Source: Populus alba
Lineage: Eukaryota > Streptophyta > Magnoliopsida > Malpighiales > Salicaceae
Reading direction: 5' to 3'
Length of the DNA: 64,000 nt
NCBI RefSeq assembly: GCF_005239225.2
Contig: NC_133301.1
Location: 14,260,318-14,324,317, forward strand
Shown here: piece by piece, positions 50,301-62,824 of the stretch
Numbering within the stretch: position 1 is the stretch's first letter
Layout of the letters: the number at the start of each line of letters is the position of its first letter
Made by a program: the position numbers and the translations under genes
Notes under the pieces: model-generated
What the model was told of the DNA's origin: nothing
Seen by the model: the letters and a program-made list of their open reading frames with translations, nothing else
Database searches by the model: none

Positions 50301-52139
50301 TAAGGATGAAATGATTCTCCAACCCCTCCACTCTAGTAAAAAAATAAGGTTTAGGGGCTATAAATAACATTTAAACCACTTAGATAAATGGTTCACAATC
50401 TCTTCATTTACAATATTTTTAGTATATATATTTTCAAAGTCTATCTCTCTAAAATATCATTACATTTTTTCTTTCTAAAAAAATATTTACATTTGCAATT
50501 ACCAGCCATTAACTACTTTAATCTACTAAGCACTAAGTACAAATTACCAATCATCCTAGCTAGGGAGAAATGATCAGATTGCTAGAATTAAGAGATTAAT
50601 CAATTATTCAACATATAAGTCTTACTCTCAAGCTACTTGGGTTTTTTGAGACATTATCAGTGGTGCAAAGCGTTTTTACAAAAGTATTTTTCAATTAAAA
50701 ATACATCAAGATGATATTTTTTTATTTTTGATATCAACACATCAAAATCGTTAAAATACATGTAAAAATATATAAATTTAATATTTTATCAAGTAAAAAA
50801 ATTTTAAATTTTTTTAAAAAAACGGGTTGAACAATCTAACTAATACCCATGTCCTTTCCTTTCCAAACCATAGGAGATAGTTGCACTTTACTATTCTATT
50901 CCTCTTTTTGTTTAGGAAAAAAAAAAAAAATCAAGCCTGAAAGCGACAATTTGAATGAAATACAGTAGTTTGGAGGAAATCATGTAAATAGATAGAGGAG
51001 TCCATGGTATTCTCTTTTCTTTTTACTACTATATTGTGCTCTGGAGATCTGAAACGGTGAGACAGGGAATTCCCTTAAAGAAGGTCGTTGAGTCACTTTC
51101 CAAGATCAAACCCTTCGAAGACTAAATAAATATATAAATAAAATGTTGTTGTTTTAATTAAAAAGTTGATCTGGGTTGATTTAACAACCTGTAGACTGCC
51201 TGATAATTCAGTGATCTAAGTTTTTTTCTGAATTATTCCTAGACTCGGGTCTAATACCTCGTCTAGATGTTTGGAAAAAAAAGAGGAAAACAGAGTGGTT
51301 GAGGGTTTGAGATTCTGTCTGGCCCAGCCTTGTGCTGAGGCCGCTGCAGTTGCTTTTGTTGGGTTCTTTGGAAACTGGCTGTGATTGCCAGAGTTGGGCG
51401 TAAGGCTTCTCCTCTGCTTGGGTGGATGGGTTTTGGATCTGTGCAATGATTCTACGCTTCATCAATGAAATTCAAGTATAATTGTGCATTTGCATTCTTG
51501 TCATGGTGACACTAAATTAGGTATGCAACATTTTGCATCTTTTTTTGATTTCATGCTTGAATAAAAACCATACTTTTCACACTGTTTTTGCCACCAACCC
51601 TTTAATTTGCTGTCTTTTTTCCCATTAATTATATTGTCACTAAATGCTTGCAGCAAAAGATTTGAAGGGAGTAGTATTAGGTGATTTCCACGTATTCAAG
51701 AACTACATATTTTGACTTTCCATTACAAAGAATGTTCTTCAATTATATTCTACCTCGAAATGCATGTAGGATTCATGGAATATATATATAAATTTGTATA
51801 TGATAGTAGGGTACCTTCTAAGAAAGAATGGAAATTATAGTGCTGGCCACTAGCCTATCCTAACAAAAATAAAACAAGATAATCATCGGTTAATTGATGT
51901 GTCAATCCAAAGAAATTAAGCAAGTAGATCATACATGTGTGTGTTCAAGGTGATAAAAAATCAAGGGAAAACTCTGTGGATCTTCCACTCTGCTCCTGCA
52001 AACAGAGAGAGATGAAGAAGAGCACACCACTATTTCTATGGTGTCGCGCGTTTCCACTAACAAAAGAAGGTTCAGCGGCCCAAAATTCAATGAAATGGGC
52101 ACCAATTAAGGGAAGTGGACTGAGCAATTTAATTATGGC
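47361..52139. other. Gene-free intergenic DNA between SPX and peroxidase
   Basis: SPX 3' UTR comes first, then AT-rich DNA. 47810-48070 holds two related copies of a 'gacttgacccgggtt'-like degenerate repeat. Family 3 MITE-like segments lie at 48890-49075, 49228-49362 and 50664-50822 ('gatatcaacacatcaaaatc' type). The interval 51205-51470 is less AT-rich and carries overlapping minus-strand frames of 85 and 76 codons. They are Gln/Ser/Pro-rich and match nothing I recognise, so I do not call a gene. Confidence 0.5.
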
Positions 52140-52147
52140 TATAAATA
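52140..52147 (+). promoter_or_regulatory. TATA box of the peroxidase gene
   Basis: TATAAATA, 60 bases before the ATG at 52207, is a suitable distance for a short 5' UTR. It suggests the promoter survived although the coding part is damaged. Confidence 0.5.
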
Positions 52148-52206
52148 CTATGATGTTATGCAAATTCTATTAGTAATTAAGCAAGACGAGAGAGAGTTAT
52201 AGAACA

Positions 52207-53076
52207 ATGGAAGGGTTATGGCTGGTTGTTCTGGTGATTTTTGCTATGGCTTTGTCTGTGGAAAGCCAATTGAAAACAGGGTTTTATTCTTCTTCATGTC
52301 CGAAAGCTGAGGCCATAGTTAGGTCCACAGTTGAATCATACTTCAAGAAAGATCCTACCATTGCAGCAGGGTTGCTCAGGCTTCATTTTCACGACTGCTT
52401 TGTTCAGGTTCTTGACTTATTTATTCTCCACTCCATCCTCCAGCATATTTTAAACGCAAGTTAATGATCAGTGCTATGGACTTACATTAATCTCTTACAG
52501 GGCTGTGATGGTTCAGTGTTAATTGCAGGCCTGTATTCTGCTGAGAGAAATGCGTTGCCAAATCTAGGATTAAGAAATGGAGAAGAACAAAAAATAGAGG
52601 AGATATATCTCCATCTACCTCATACTAGCATTCGGAAACTTGTTTCTGTTTCAGGAGGACATACCCTAGGCCGAACACACTGCCAGTTCATACGGTATCG
52701 CCTATATAATTTCACAGCAACAGGAAATGCAGATCCAACTATAAACCAATCATTCCTATCACAACTTCGAGCTCTGTGTCCCAACAATGGTGATGGCACA
52801 ATACCAGTTCCATTAGATAAAGATAGCCAGACAGATTTTGATACAAGCTTCTTTAAGAACGTACGTGATGGTAATGGAGTTTTGGAGTCTGACCAGAGAC
52901 TTTGGGATGATGCTGCAACACGACATGTTGTGAAAAAATATGCTGGCAACATAAGAGGGCTTTTGGGACTTAGGTTTGACGTTGAGTTCAGGCAAGCCAT
53001 GGTTAAAATGAGTAGCATTGACGTGAAAACTGGGACAAATGGAGAGATTAGAAAAGCTTGTTCAAAGTTCAATTAA
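52207..53076 (+). pseudogene. Class III peroxidase with its central part deleted
   Basis: Secreted heme peroxidase family. Exon 1 (52207-52407, 67 codons) has a signal peptide ([20 protein letters not shown]), then [15 protein letters not shown] and the distal site [12 protein letters not shown]. Exon 2 starts at 52501 (GCDGSVLIAG) and reads to PNLGLRN, then departs from the family for about 23 residues. It rejoins at GGHTLGRTHCQF (proximal His) and runs normally to RKACSKFN. About 85 residues are missing, including the CP..SCADI cysteines and the substrate-pocket Pro region. The departing residues include 'tttctgtttcag' right before the rejoin, which looks like the acceptor end of a former intron. 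The deletion thus ran from exon 2 into that intron, yet the frame stays open: 258 codons against roughly 320-340. Two of the eight conserved cysteines are absent, so two bridges cannot form. A working enzyme is unlikely. Confidence 0.85.
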
Positions 53077-54185
53077 TCAATCGAAGGAGTGCTGCAACGT
53101 AAAAATCTACACACGGAATTACTGTAATATATGTGTGCGTGTGACGATGGATTTCTGAATAATTAATTGAGAAAATAATTTCTAGTTTTATTTTCGTAAC
53201 TTAAATTGAGTCTTGTAATTTGAAGGTTTCAAATTCAGAATATAGATAAGAATTACAATTTAGAGGACGTGAAGGGAAGGGCCATCCCTTAGATTGTGAC
53301 TCAAAATTCAGTAGACGTTGTTTAGTGTTGAAAATTCTTAGTTTTATATTTTAAAAAAATGACCCGTAGTTCAAAGAGATTTGTTTAAGTTCAAATTTTA
53401 AAATCACAATCTAATATAATTTATTAATCTACATACACCATGATGATGATAATGAAAATTAATACTCTCATCTTGGTTAGGTTAACTTGCAGATAAAGAG
53501 GTGAACCCATGTTTTTGATAAAAATTACTGCTTGGGATTTTTTTCTTAAAATAAAATAATATTATTTTTACTAATAAAAAAAATAATTTAAAATGTAACC
53601 CTACTCAAGCTCTTAATCAAAGAGTTATTAGTTAATTTTTTTAGATAAGATTCTAACTTAATAAATCAATAAATTAACTTGTTTTGCTGCACACATTACT
53701 ATATTGCTATGAACTTTGCAACAAGTCAATATTAAAAAAAAAATATATAAAAAAATATAAAAAATATAGAATATATTAAGTGTCTTACTAGACTCGAAAT
53801 AGCCTTGGATTTGACTGCAATAATGGAATCCAATAACATTGATTCTAGAGTAAAAACTAGGTCCAATAGCATTAGATTTGGCTATCAAATTATACCTAAT
53901 AGCATTGCGTTTGACAAGCAAGAAGTCTAAAAGCTGCTAGGTCCAGCAAGGCAACCAGATTCAATGCTATTGGGTCCTGGTGGCAGAAGGACCCAGTGCT
54001 AAGAGAAAAGAAATTCAACCCAACCCTACCTCAAATGAAAAAAAAAAAAAATTATTATCATCCAACTTTTATACAATATAAAAAAAAAATCTCATAAATT
54101 TATTTTCTCTTTACCGTATGAAAAAAAAAAAAAGAAAAAAAAAAATTTGAAAGAGGTAAAAAAATAAAATTAGAAATATTTAAAG
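53077..54185. other. Intergenic DNA after the peroxidase remnant
   Basis: The first 100 bases probably belong to the old 3' UTR. The rest is AT-rich. 53770-54000 contains five loose copies of 'aatagcattggatt(t)g', a short degenerate tandem repeat around 'tccaatagcattgg'. Poly-A tracts lie near 54040 and 54120. No gene. Confidence 0.5.
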
Positions 54186-54832
54186 TGTGTTTGGTATTGC
54201 GGTAGCTGTTGTGGTTGTGATTTGAAAAAAATTGTTTTATAAAAAGTACTTTTAATTGAGGTTGATTTGAAAAAATAGTGTTTGGTTAAAACTGTGGTTG
54301 AAATTGATGTTGAACAAAAAGTAGTTTAATGTATTTGGTTAAGAATGCTTTTTGAAATTGAGGTTATAAAATAATTTATATATATATATATATATATATA
54401 TTAATATTGATGATTTTTAATTTAAATATTGTAGATTTAACTATTGCTATTACATCATAAAATAAATAATACTTTATATAAAATATTTTTTATTGTTCCA
54501 TTAAAATATCTACAATTCTGCAAATGCTACGTTATCAAGCGATCTTTGTCTAATTTATGTAGTTTCATTGAATAATGTTAAATACTAGTTTTTCAACAGT
54601 GTTTTGCGTGCTAGTGTAGCACTATTGCTGACTCTTCACTGTTCATGCTGCAATTAATTAGCATGATGTGCGAAGGCATGCAACAGAGAGGCAAAAACGC
54701 GATAGAAGCATGTAATTTCTGCTTCAACAAAACCGTGTTTTCAACGCAGATAATGGTAGGGCCCACATATAAAAATCATGGTTGATTTCTTAACCAAACA
54801 CTATATTATCACTGTTACATGCTAAACACAGC
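54186..54832 (-). mobile_element. MITE family 1, copy C
   Basis: Inverted relative to copies A and B. It begins gtgtttggtattgcggtagc and reads 'ttgaggttgatttg', 'aactgtggttgaaattg', the reverse complements of words in copies A and B. It contains an (AT)n tract at about 54377-54401. The other end includes 'taaccaaacactat' and possibly 'gctaaacacagcc'. Confidence 0.7.
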
Positions 54833-56041
54833 CACAAACTCTTAGAAGTCCGGGTCAAACCCAGCAATTTGGAATCTTTTGGCACAGAAAACTTAAAAAA
54901 CAACGCTCCTAATAATATTTTTTGACTAAAAAACAGAACAGCCAACACTTTTCAAGTGATACAGTATTGTACACAGTACAAACATTATAATATCTACAAT
55001 ATAATTCATAGTATAATACAATTATGTCTACAGTAATACATAGTATTTTTTCCACACTTTTTAAAATATAGTATAATACATAGTTTTGAAATCTGGCTGA
55101 CCCGGGGTTTGAACCAGGCCGGATTGAAGAAAAAAACAAAGGAAGAAAAAAACCGATATGACCCGGTGACCCAGTCAAGACCCGACCACAAATCCGTTAT
55201 TTTTTTTTCTAAAACGACGTCGTTTTAAGTTTTTTTAAAAAACAATTGACCCGATAACCCGGTCAAAACCCAAAACCCGGGCCTTGAACTAGGTTGGCCA
55301 CCGGGTCAAGTCTTAAACCTATGGTATAATATATTCAGTTCTTAATGAAGTATAACTAGCATAATCAAGCCTTTTCTAGAAGGACATTGATTGAAAGGTA
55401 CACGAAGGGCACTCACAAAATAAACGTGATTCACTCATGCTTGATGCTTATTTTAACATCCAGTATTTCCTCCCCTACTAGAAACTTAAAATAATAAATT
55501 TAAAGGCATTAACAAGAATCAAATCTATCAATTATAAGTTTTTGCAGCTCCAAATATAGATTTGATTTCATTCATAAAAATCAATTATAAGTGCTTAAAA
55601 ATCAAAGAAATCAATAATCCTGTTTCACTACAAACATCAAGAAAATATGACTGAAAGTGATATTCTTGTAGATGCAACAATAAAAAATATAAAAAAATAT
55701 ATATATATATATATATATATCTCTAATTGGTAATTTTATTGGTGTATATATTTTTTTTCAAGAAATCCAGGTTTATAACTTTTAAATAAATTAGAAAACT
55801 AATCTAAATAAATTAGAAAATCTTGAAAAAATAAAATAAAAAAATAAAAAATTTAAAAAATAAAAAAATAAAATTATTAAATTTAATTCTTTCAAATTAA
55901 ATAAATAATAAAATAATTAAGAAAAAAAAAATAAATTTTCTCTAGAAACCTACTGCATCATTAATGATTGCTGCTACAATTACAAGTCTCGAAAAAACAC
56001 ACTTTACCCCACACCATATATTATTCTCAGCTTCAATACTG
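54833..56041. other. Intergenic DNA with degenerate repeats, up to the heme oxygenase promoter
   Basis: 55090-55320 is a dispersed repeat rich in 'gacccggtgaccc', 'ccgggtcaag' and 'aaacgacgtcgtttta' words. 55697-55721 is (AT)n. 55790-55935 is almost pure A/T. No gene. Confidence 0.5.
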
Positions 56042-56049
56042 TATATAAA
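56042..56049 (+). promoter_or_regulatory. Possible TATA box of the heme oxygenase gene
   Basis: TATATAAA lies about 315 bases before the ATG and is followed by a (GGAGA)n-rich, pyrimidine/purine-biased leader (56086-56101), so the 5' UTR would be about 290 bases. The position is inferred from sequence alone. Confidence 0.45.
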
Positions 56050-56364
56050 ACTCCATTGATAAAAGACCAAAAGAAACAGTAAAGGAGAGGAGAGGAGAGG
56101 AAACCCATAATCCAGTATTATTCATTTCTTCCCTTTTCCATTTATTTAGACAACCTGCTGCAGTCGCACAGACAGGAAGATAGAGACTGCTGTATCTGTG
56201 TCTGTCCCTTTGTCTTCAAGAGTACTTAAACCGCCAGTTTCAGGCAAAACATCTTTCTTTTATCGCCAACTACTTTAATTAAAGAAGGCTTTTCTTAAAC
56301 AGCTCTTTCATTCTTCATCAAATTTTCTAACTTTAGTGTCAATTTCTATTATTTATAGACAAAG

Positions 56365-58516
56365 ATGGCTTCTCTTACACCAATCTCTCAAACCCAGTTT
56401 TTATTTAACAAACCCCTCCTCAAATCCTCATCTCCTCGTCTTGAAACTTGTTTTCAATCAAGTTTTGTGTCGAAAAGGTTGTGTTTTCAATTGAAAGTTC
56501 CAGTCTTTGATAGAATGCATTTGAAAAATACTGTTGTTGTGGCTGCTACAACAGCTGAGAAGCCTAAGAAGAGGTATCCAGGTGAGGCAAAAGGGTTTGT
56601 AGAGGAGATGAGGTTTGTGGCTATGAAGTTGCATACAAGGGAGCAAGCAAAGGAAGGGGAGAAGGAGGTGAAGGAGAAAGAAGAAGAGGCTGTCCGTAAG
56701 TGGGAGCCTTCTATTGATGGCTACTTGAAGTTTTTGGTTGATAGCAAGTTGGTTTATGATACCCTTGAAGAGATTGTTGAGAAAGCTTCTTTTCCTTTTT
56801 GTAAGTTTGATTCTTGTTTTAAGGTTCTTTATTTGATGATATGTTTGCCTGGTTTTTAATGGTGGATTTGTTTATCTTTGGGGTGTGGCAATGGTTGTCT
56901 TGTTTTGTTTCGATGATTGTTATTGGGTTGCTTGAAGGATTCTGTTACTGATAGTCTTTTGGTTTGCTTATTTGTTTGGACTAGTAGTTATGGTTGTGGA
57001 ACTTTGACTTCATAATTCATAAATTGCCTTTAGTATGAGGTGTGGGTACCGTACTTGGATAAACAGGTGATTTTGCTAAGAGTTGGGTATGGCATTTTGA
57101 AAGAGAAACTGATGGTGCTCAATATCTTTTTTGGTTAATGATCATTATCATTCACAAACCTCAGACATACTTTTACATTTATCACTCCATGTCTATATAG
57201 TGCATGGGGTGGGAATATTTTGCTGGTGTTTTGGTTTTCGTGTTTTTATCATCAATGCATCCCCAAGTTCCCTTTTGCACCGTTTGTGACTTCTGAACAT
57301 CTTTGTAGACCATGGGGTACTATACGCGTGTTGACTTTTACCTTGTGACAGAGCTTAAGGCCTGAATCCCTTTTTATCTTTTCCTTTAGATGCTGAATTC
57401 AGAAACACTGGACTGGAAAGGTCTGAAAAGTTGGCAAAAGATTTGGAGTGGTTCAAAGAACAAGGCTATAACATTCCCAAACCTTCTTCTCCTGGTGTTA
57501 GCTATTCACAGATTCTGCAGGAATTGTCAGAGAAGGATCCTCAAGCATTTATTTGTCACTTCTACAACATATATTTTGCTCACTCTGCTGGTGGTCAAAT
57601 GATTGGGAGGAAGGTAAACAATTAGTATTTAACCTGAAAGAAAAGAGCCCATATTTTTTCATGCTACATGATAATTTTTGCATTGATGGAGCTATTTTTG
57701 TGGCTCCATGCTTAGCTGTTGGGTTGATTTGATATTTGGTACTATTTGATGTTTGCACGCAAGTAAATCTTGAAGTGTCGTCTCTTATCCCTCAAGAGTC
57801 ACCATCTGTATACTGGCTGTGATTAAGCTTTATTTTCTTATATATCAGAATCAATCTAGGAGATATCCATGTTTACGCAATACATTAGGGGTTTTCTAAT
57901 GAATTAGGAATTGCCAATTATGGGCTGGTTTGGAAAAAGGTTGTCTGGCAGCAGCTATGCAGATATAACCCAGTGCATGCCTGTTACTGGCACTGACAAG
58001 TGGCAACAGTTTTCAATGCGCTCAACTCTTTTCATTTTTGAGATATGTCTTGAAAAGCAGCTAGGTAATATGGATAATTGTCTTCGTATTTGAGGTAACA
58101 TACTCGCATTTACCATTTTGTTTTACATCAGGTAGCTGAGCAGTTACTTAACAAAAAGGAGTTAGAATTCTATAAATGGGATGGTGACCTTTCCCAGCTG
58201 TTGCAGAATGTCAGGGACAAGTTGAATAAAGTTGCGAAGGTTTTTTTCTCGCTAGTCCCACAAAATTGTCTTGTTAATCTCTTACCTCTAATTTAAACCT
58301 TGTATTGATCCTGACAATTTAACCGTCAAATGTCAATATGACCATCTTACTTTTCTTCTATGAACTTTTTGTTATGAGTTCTATGACCTGGTAGATAATG
58401 TGTTAATTTTTGGGATTGCTCAGGGCTGGACCAGAGAGGAGAAGGACCACTGTTTGGAAGAAACAGAGAAATCATTCAAGCATTCAGGGGAGATTCTTCG
58501 CCTAATATTATCATGA
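56365..58516 (+). CDS. HO1: Plastid heme oxygenase 1 (HY1/HO1 type)
   Basis: Ferredoxin-dependent enzyme that opens heme to biliverdin IX-alpha, iron and CO in plastids, the first step to the phytochrome chromophore. Four exons, 56365-56800, 57390-57613, 58132-58239 and 58424-58516, all GT-AG, give 286 residues, the usual length and the same exon number as Arabidopsis HY1. Residues 1 to about 55 are Ser/Leu/Phe-rich with few acids, a typical chloroplast transit peptide. The mature part opens with [20 protein letters not shown], then [12 protein letters not shown], whose His is the proximal heme ligand. [20 protein letters not shown] is the distal-helix signature, with the Gly-rich kink over the heme. 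The C terminus is [15 protein letters not shown]. An acidic/basic low-complexity stretch ([17 protein letters not shown]) lies between. No damaged residue was noticed. It could be one of two HO1 paralogues kept after the poplar genome duplication, which the window cannot settle. Confidence 0.95.
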
Positions 58517-59623
58517 TGTTGTAATTGCTTATAGTCTTTTGTTATGGTGCAAGCCTTGAAATGTTGAAGTTATTTCTTTTCCGTGGTAACTTTACTTCCA
58601 ATGAAATCATTTGACTTCTGTTACCGTGTAAAGAACTTCATTCAATGTACAAATAAATTCAACAATCATTTGGCCAAGCTGTAGTGTGGAAATGCTGCAG
58701 GTATTGTTTTTTTAATCTTTGTGGCATGAGCTGCTTTATACTTTTGTTATAGAATAAATTCAAGTCATTGATTATGGAGTAAATTGGGAGGGGGGGGTAT
58801 ATAGGGGTACTTGGATTCTGCTGCTGAAAACTGGTTTCCAAACTTTCAATGTCATGAGGGATTAGATGAGGATGGCGTAATGATAACAATGTTGAAGCTT
58901 GTCTTATGCCCTATGCAATGCGAACTTAAGCAGGTATATATCAGGAGACCATCTAGGCCCTCCATGATGAAAATCAATGATGCTTAAGAACAGTTTGCTA
59001 AACTAAACATGTGACAACCCAGATCCAGTTCCATGTTTTTGTCGCATAGCCTGAAGGCTGAGCGTATGCGTGAGAGAGTAGGAATACTGCATCTGGACTC
59101 CTTGTCTATTTCCCAATCTATTGTGCCAAACAAATCACTCTATACCTTCGGTTTCTTTCTCAGCCTCGAATTTAGATTCTCCAATTTCAGTGCTTATGCA
59201 TACCTTGTTAGGATGCTTGTACAGCCACAATAATCTACACCTTGTGCCTGCTGCATTGGGATTTGGATAGGTACATTGTACATCATTTTAAGGCTAGAGA
59301 CCTTGGATGTGGATGTCTGGAGTAGTAAAGAAAACTATCTTCAGGCTTGCCTTAACTCCCCTCTTCACCAACCCACAAGGCAATAGCTTCCATATCATAC
59401 TGTTGACAAGGACATGGTTTCCAGGCTGGTCAATTATTGCCCTCGCCGCATAATTATTGCCCAACTCCCAATCAAGAAAGGCCATGATAGATGATGAAAT
59501 AGCAGCCTTGTAATATATTTAACTAGAAAAAGATACTGTAACAGATCTGATCCTTGCACGTTTTTTTTTTTTTAAATGTTTTTATGATGGGGCCATTTGT
59601 TTATTTTTCTTCTTATCTCCTTT
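58517..59623. other. 3' flank of heme oxygenase and intergenic DNA
   Basis: The heme oxygenase 3' UTR probably ends within the first 150 bases ('aatgaaatcatttg', 'aataaattc' near 58652). The rest has near-average composition with short frames on both strands that match nothing recognised. Confidence 0.5.
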
Positions 59624-59630
59624 TATATAT
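59624..59630 (+). promoter_or_regulatory. TATA box of the ATS3-like gene
   Basis: TATATAT, 75 bases before the ATG at 59705, is the only TATA-like motif close to the start. Confidence 0.45.
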
Positions 59631-59704
59631 GGTAGGAGAGTTGATAAGATAAAGCAACTCCACTCTTAGCTCCCTCTTACAAAGAGGGATATATCACAGA
59701 CAAA

Positions 59705-60649
59705 ATGGTCAAACACCTCTCACTATTTGGGCTCGTCTTTGTCTTCTCCTCCATAACATTCCCACATTCTAGCTCTGTCTCGCCTACCTTGCAGCCTCGT
59801 GCTCTGAAGTCCTTCTATCCCAAAAATATTCAGGTATGGAGCTATCAAAATTAGCATTTCTTTTGACATGATTTTGATTCACATTATTCAAAGAATCTGT
59901 ACACAAATTTTTTATTTTTTCTTCATATACTCTATCTTTTTCACATACAAATCTCAGGCTGCAAAGAGCTGTGCATACGAACTTGTTATAAAGACCAGTT
60001 GCTCCTCCACAACTTACACCAGAGACAAAATCAGCCTAGCTTTTGGTGATTCTTATGGCAATGAGGTTAGTATGAAACCTAGTTTACTATATGAGATTTG
60101 AAAATGTTTCCGGTTTGGGTTCATGTCTGTTTAGTAGCTAAAAAGATGTAAGAAAAATACAAGGAAACCAACAACATTCTTGTCGTTTCCAGCAAAATAA
60201 GAACAGAGCGTCTCTAGTCTAATCAGATTTTTATGGCAACAGATCTTGACATTCAAAATCTAAAATGAACCCATTAAAGGAAAATAAAACTAGATAAAGG
60301 GATAAAGGGTCTGGTCTGATTTTTGTGTATTTTAAATTTGACTTGAAGATTGATTGATTGATTGATTGATAAATTGTTTTAGGTCTATATCAAGAGACTT
60401 GACGATCCATCTTCAGGAACATTTGAGGGGTGTTCAACAGATTCATTCCAGATAAATGGACCATGTGTGTATGATGTTTGCTATCTATACATGCTGAGGA
60501 CAGGATCTGATGGCTGGAAACCTGAGAGTGTGAAGATCTATGGTTCATATACCAAGACTGTGACATTCAACTACAACAAATTCCTTCCAAATGGGGTGTG
60601 GTATGGGTTTAATGTCTGTGGTCGAGCATCTTTGTCAGCAATTATGTAG
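59705..60649 (+). CDS. ATS3-like secreted protein with PLAT/LH2 domain
   Basis: Embryo-specific protein 3 (ATS3) family: small secreted proteins with a lipoxygenase-type beta-sandwich (PLAT/LH2). The biochemical role is poorly known. Three exons, 59705-59833, 59958-60065 and 60383-60649, in phase 0 and GT-AG, give 167 residues. Residues 1 to about 25 form a signal peptide (MVKHLSLFGLVFVFSSITFP). The domain begins KSCAYELVIKTSCSSTTYTR, continues DKISLAFGDSYGNEVYIKRL and DDPSSGTFEGCSTDSFQING, and ends GVWYGFNVCGRASLSAIM. Seven cysteines in the mature part (KSC, TSC, GCS, GPC, DVC, NVC and none in the tail beyond) suit a disulphide-bonded extracellular fold; one may be unpaired or I may have miscounted partners. 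The intron 2 acceptor follows a (GATT)n run at about 60350-60370. Confidence 0.9.
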
Positions 60650-62824
60650 CTGACAATGTGATCATGTTGATGATTGTTGATTTGTTGTTGTGTTTTGTCA
60701 AACACATTATGGTAAATCATTAATAATGGACTCCGCATATACTGAGGATTTGCCAGCCTAGAAAGTTTTTTTTTTTTTTAAAGTGAAAATTAGCTTGCTT
60801 AAACTCAAGGGACATTACAGGTCAATTTACCAACTTAATTTAAAAGAAAAATCTTTTTAAAAATTAAATGTATAACTATCATGTTAAAAGAGACTCTCTA
60901 AATAAATAATAAAAAAGAGATAATAATCTAAATACAAATAAATTAAAAATTTTAAAAAATATATATATAAAACAAGCATAAATAAAAAAAAATTAGAAAA
61001 GGTCAGGCGTTGCTAGGATTGTCAAACCAGGCCAACCCGTCTAGCTCATTTCTTTAGGGATTAGGCGACTGGGTCCCATATTCTTTTTTGTTGCATTTGA
61101 GGTGGGTGACAAGTTGTCTGTTCCAATTGTTTTTTTGAAAAAAAATCAGGCAACTCGTCGTATGAAGTTGCCTAAATTTCAGTCACTATAATGGCTCAAA
61201 AATCAAGCTTTAATTTATTTTTTTTTAATCTACTTTCAACCTAAGATACCTATAAAATACCTTATAAATTGTTATAAACTTATTCATGGTCTAAAAAACC
61301 AACTCTGAAATAAAAAAATCAAATTGAGCCCATACATGTTTTTTCAAGGACTTTCAAGGCAAAAAAAAAAAAGAAAAAAAAAGAAACACCTAATATAAAC
61401 TCTTCTTATCAAATAGAACCATTTGACACAATAATCGATTGTTTTGATGACCTAAAATCGATGTTAATGACACTTTTATCTCTTTACCTCCGGAATTTAG
61501 CAACCTCTCCCTCTCCTCTCTAGTCAGGGACTAAAAAATAACAAAAATAAAATTTTGTATCAAAATTGAACTTGAAAAATATTAAGGTACTGAAATTGTA
61601 AAATTTATGTTATTTTTTAAGTTCAAAGACCAAAGTGTATTTGTTACTAAAACTTATAACATGTCATTCATGTTTAGTACTTCTTTCCTTCCGGTCCCTC
61701 TTCTTTCAACCCTATATTTTCCTATGAAATAACAATCAATTGACCTTTAATTAGGATTAAATCACTGAGAAAAAAATTAAGGTCCAAAATGAATTTTCGA
61801 CAAATGCACAATGCCAACACAGTGCCATCAATAGTGATTTGTATGTTCATGAACAATACCTAAAAAAAAATAAATGCATTTTAAGTTATAGTACTAGATT
61901 AATCTATAAAATCTGCAACTCGGGTCATAAGACGAGGATAACCTAGTAAAAAAAAAAAATTCAATGTTGAAGGACATGAAACAGAGATAACCTCTTTAAA
62001 TTTTTTTTTTTAAAAAATGACCTGATTTAACTGGGGTTAAAATACTAAAACCTGCGACTTTGATTTTGAGACCATGATATGCTCATAGAAAACAAATCAA
62101 AATAGATTATGAGACTCAATACTCAATCGATCCAATATTAAATGATAAAATTAAAAAAAAAAAACCCGAAACAACTTAGGTTAACCTATTAAGCATTATT
62201 CTCGGGTCATGAAAACGGAATGACCTAATAGAAAGTAAATAAAACAAATCATGAAATCTAATTTCCAATTAATCCAATAGTAAATGATGAAATTAAGAAA
62301 AAAAGTGAAATAAGGAAATAAAACTCTAGTAAACTTAGTTAATTTGTCAAATTCATAATTCTAGTAATGAGAATGAGATAACTTAATAAAAAAAAATCTA
62401 ATATTAAAAGATAAAAAAAAAAATATTAAAGAAAAAAAAAGAAATTTTTTTTTTGAAGTTACACATGTGGTGAAATTACTTTTCAATGCTACATATCTTC
62501 CCCATGTTTTAGTTAATTGTTAATAATAAAACACTGGGAGCAGCCGAAAGGGAAATAAAAAAAAGTTAAAATTTGAAGTTAAGAAGGATGGGAAAAGGGG
62601 ATGTTCCTTGACTCTTCATGACTATAGAGTGTGACAAGAAGATGAGACGTCTGGCACAGTCATCAAGAAACGTGTTATGGATTTTCGCCGCGTGTGCTTT
62701 TCACCCCTTCCCCTCCTTGGCTCCTCCTCCTAATGGATTGAGTATTATTTAAGTGAACCACTGTTCAACTCCGATTGCTTCTTTTGAGCCTCCGATAGGG
62801 AGGAAAAGACTACAACAGACTAAC
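60650..62824. other. Gene-free AT-rich intergenic DNA
   Basis: 3' UTR of the ATS3-like gene, then degenerate repeats. 61900-62420 has at least four loose copies of a block with 'aatgataaaattaaaaaaa' followed by 'aacccg...gggttaa' and 'atgagactcaa', matching the old dispersed repeat also seen at 5800-6120. From 62620 the sequence is richer in G/C and probably forms the promoter of the next gene. Confidence 0.5.

Noticed and set aside
52620..53072. 150-codon minus-strand frame
   Set aside because: It is antisense to the well-recognised C-terminal half of the peroxidase.
54909..55178. 89-codon minus-strand frame
   Set aside because: It overlaps a dispersed non-coding repeat and has no recognisable motif.
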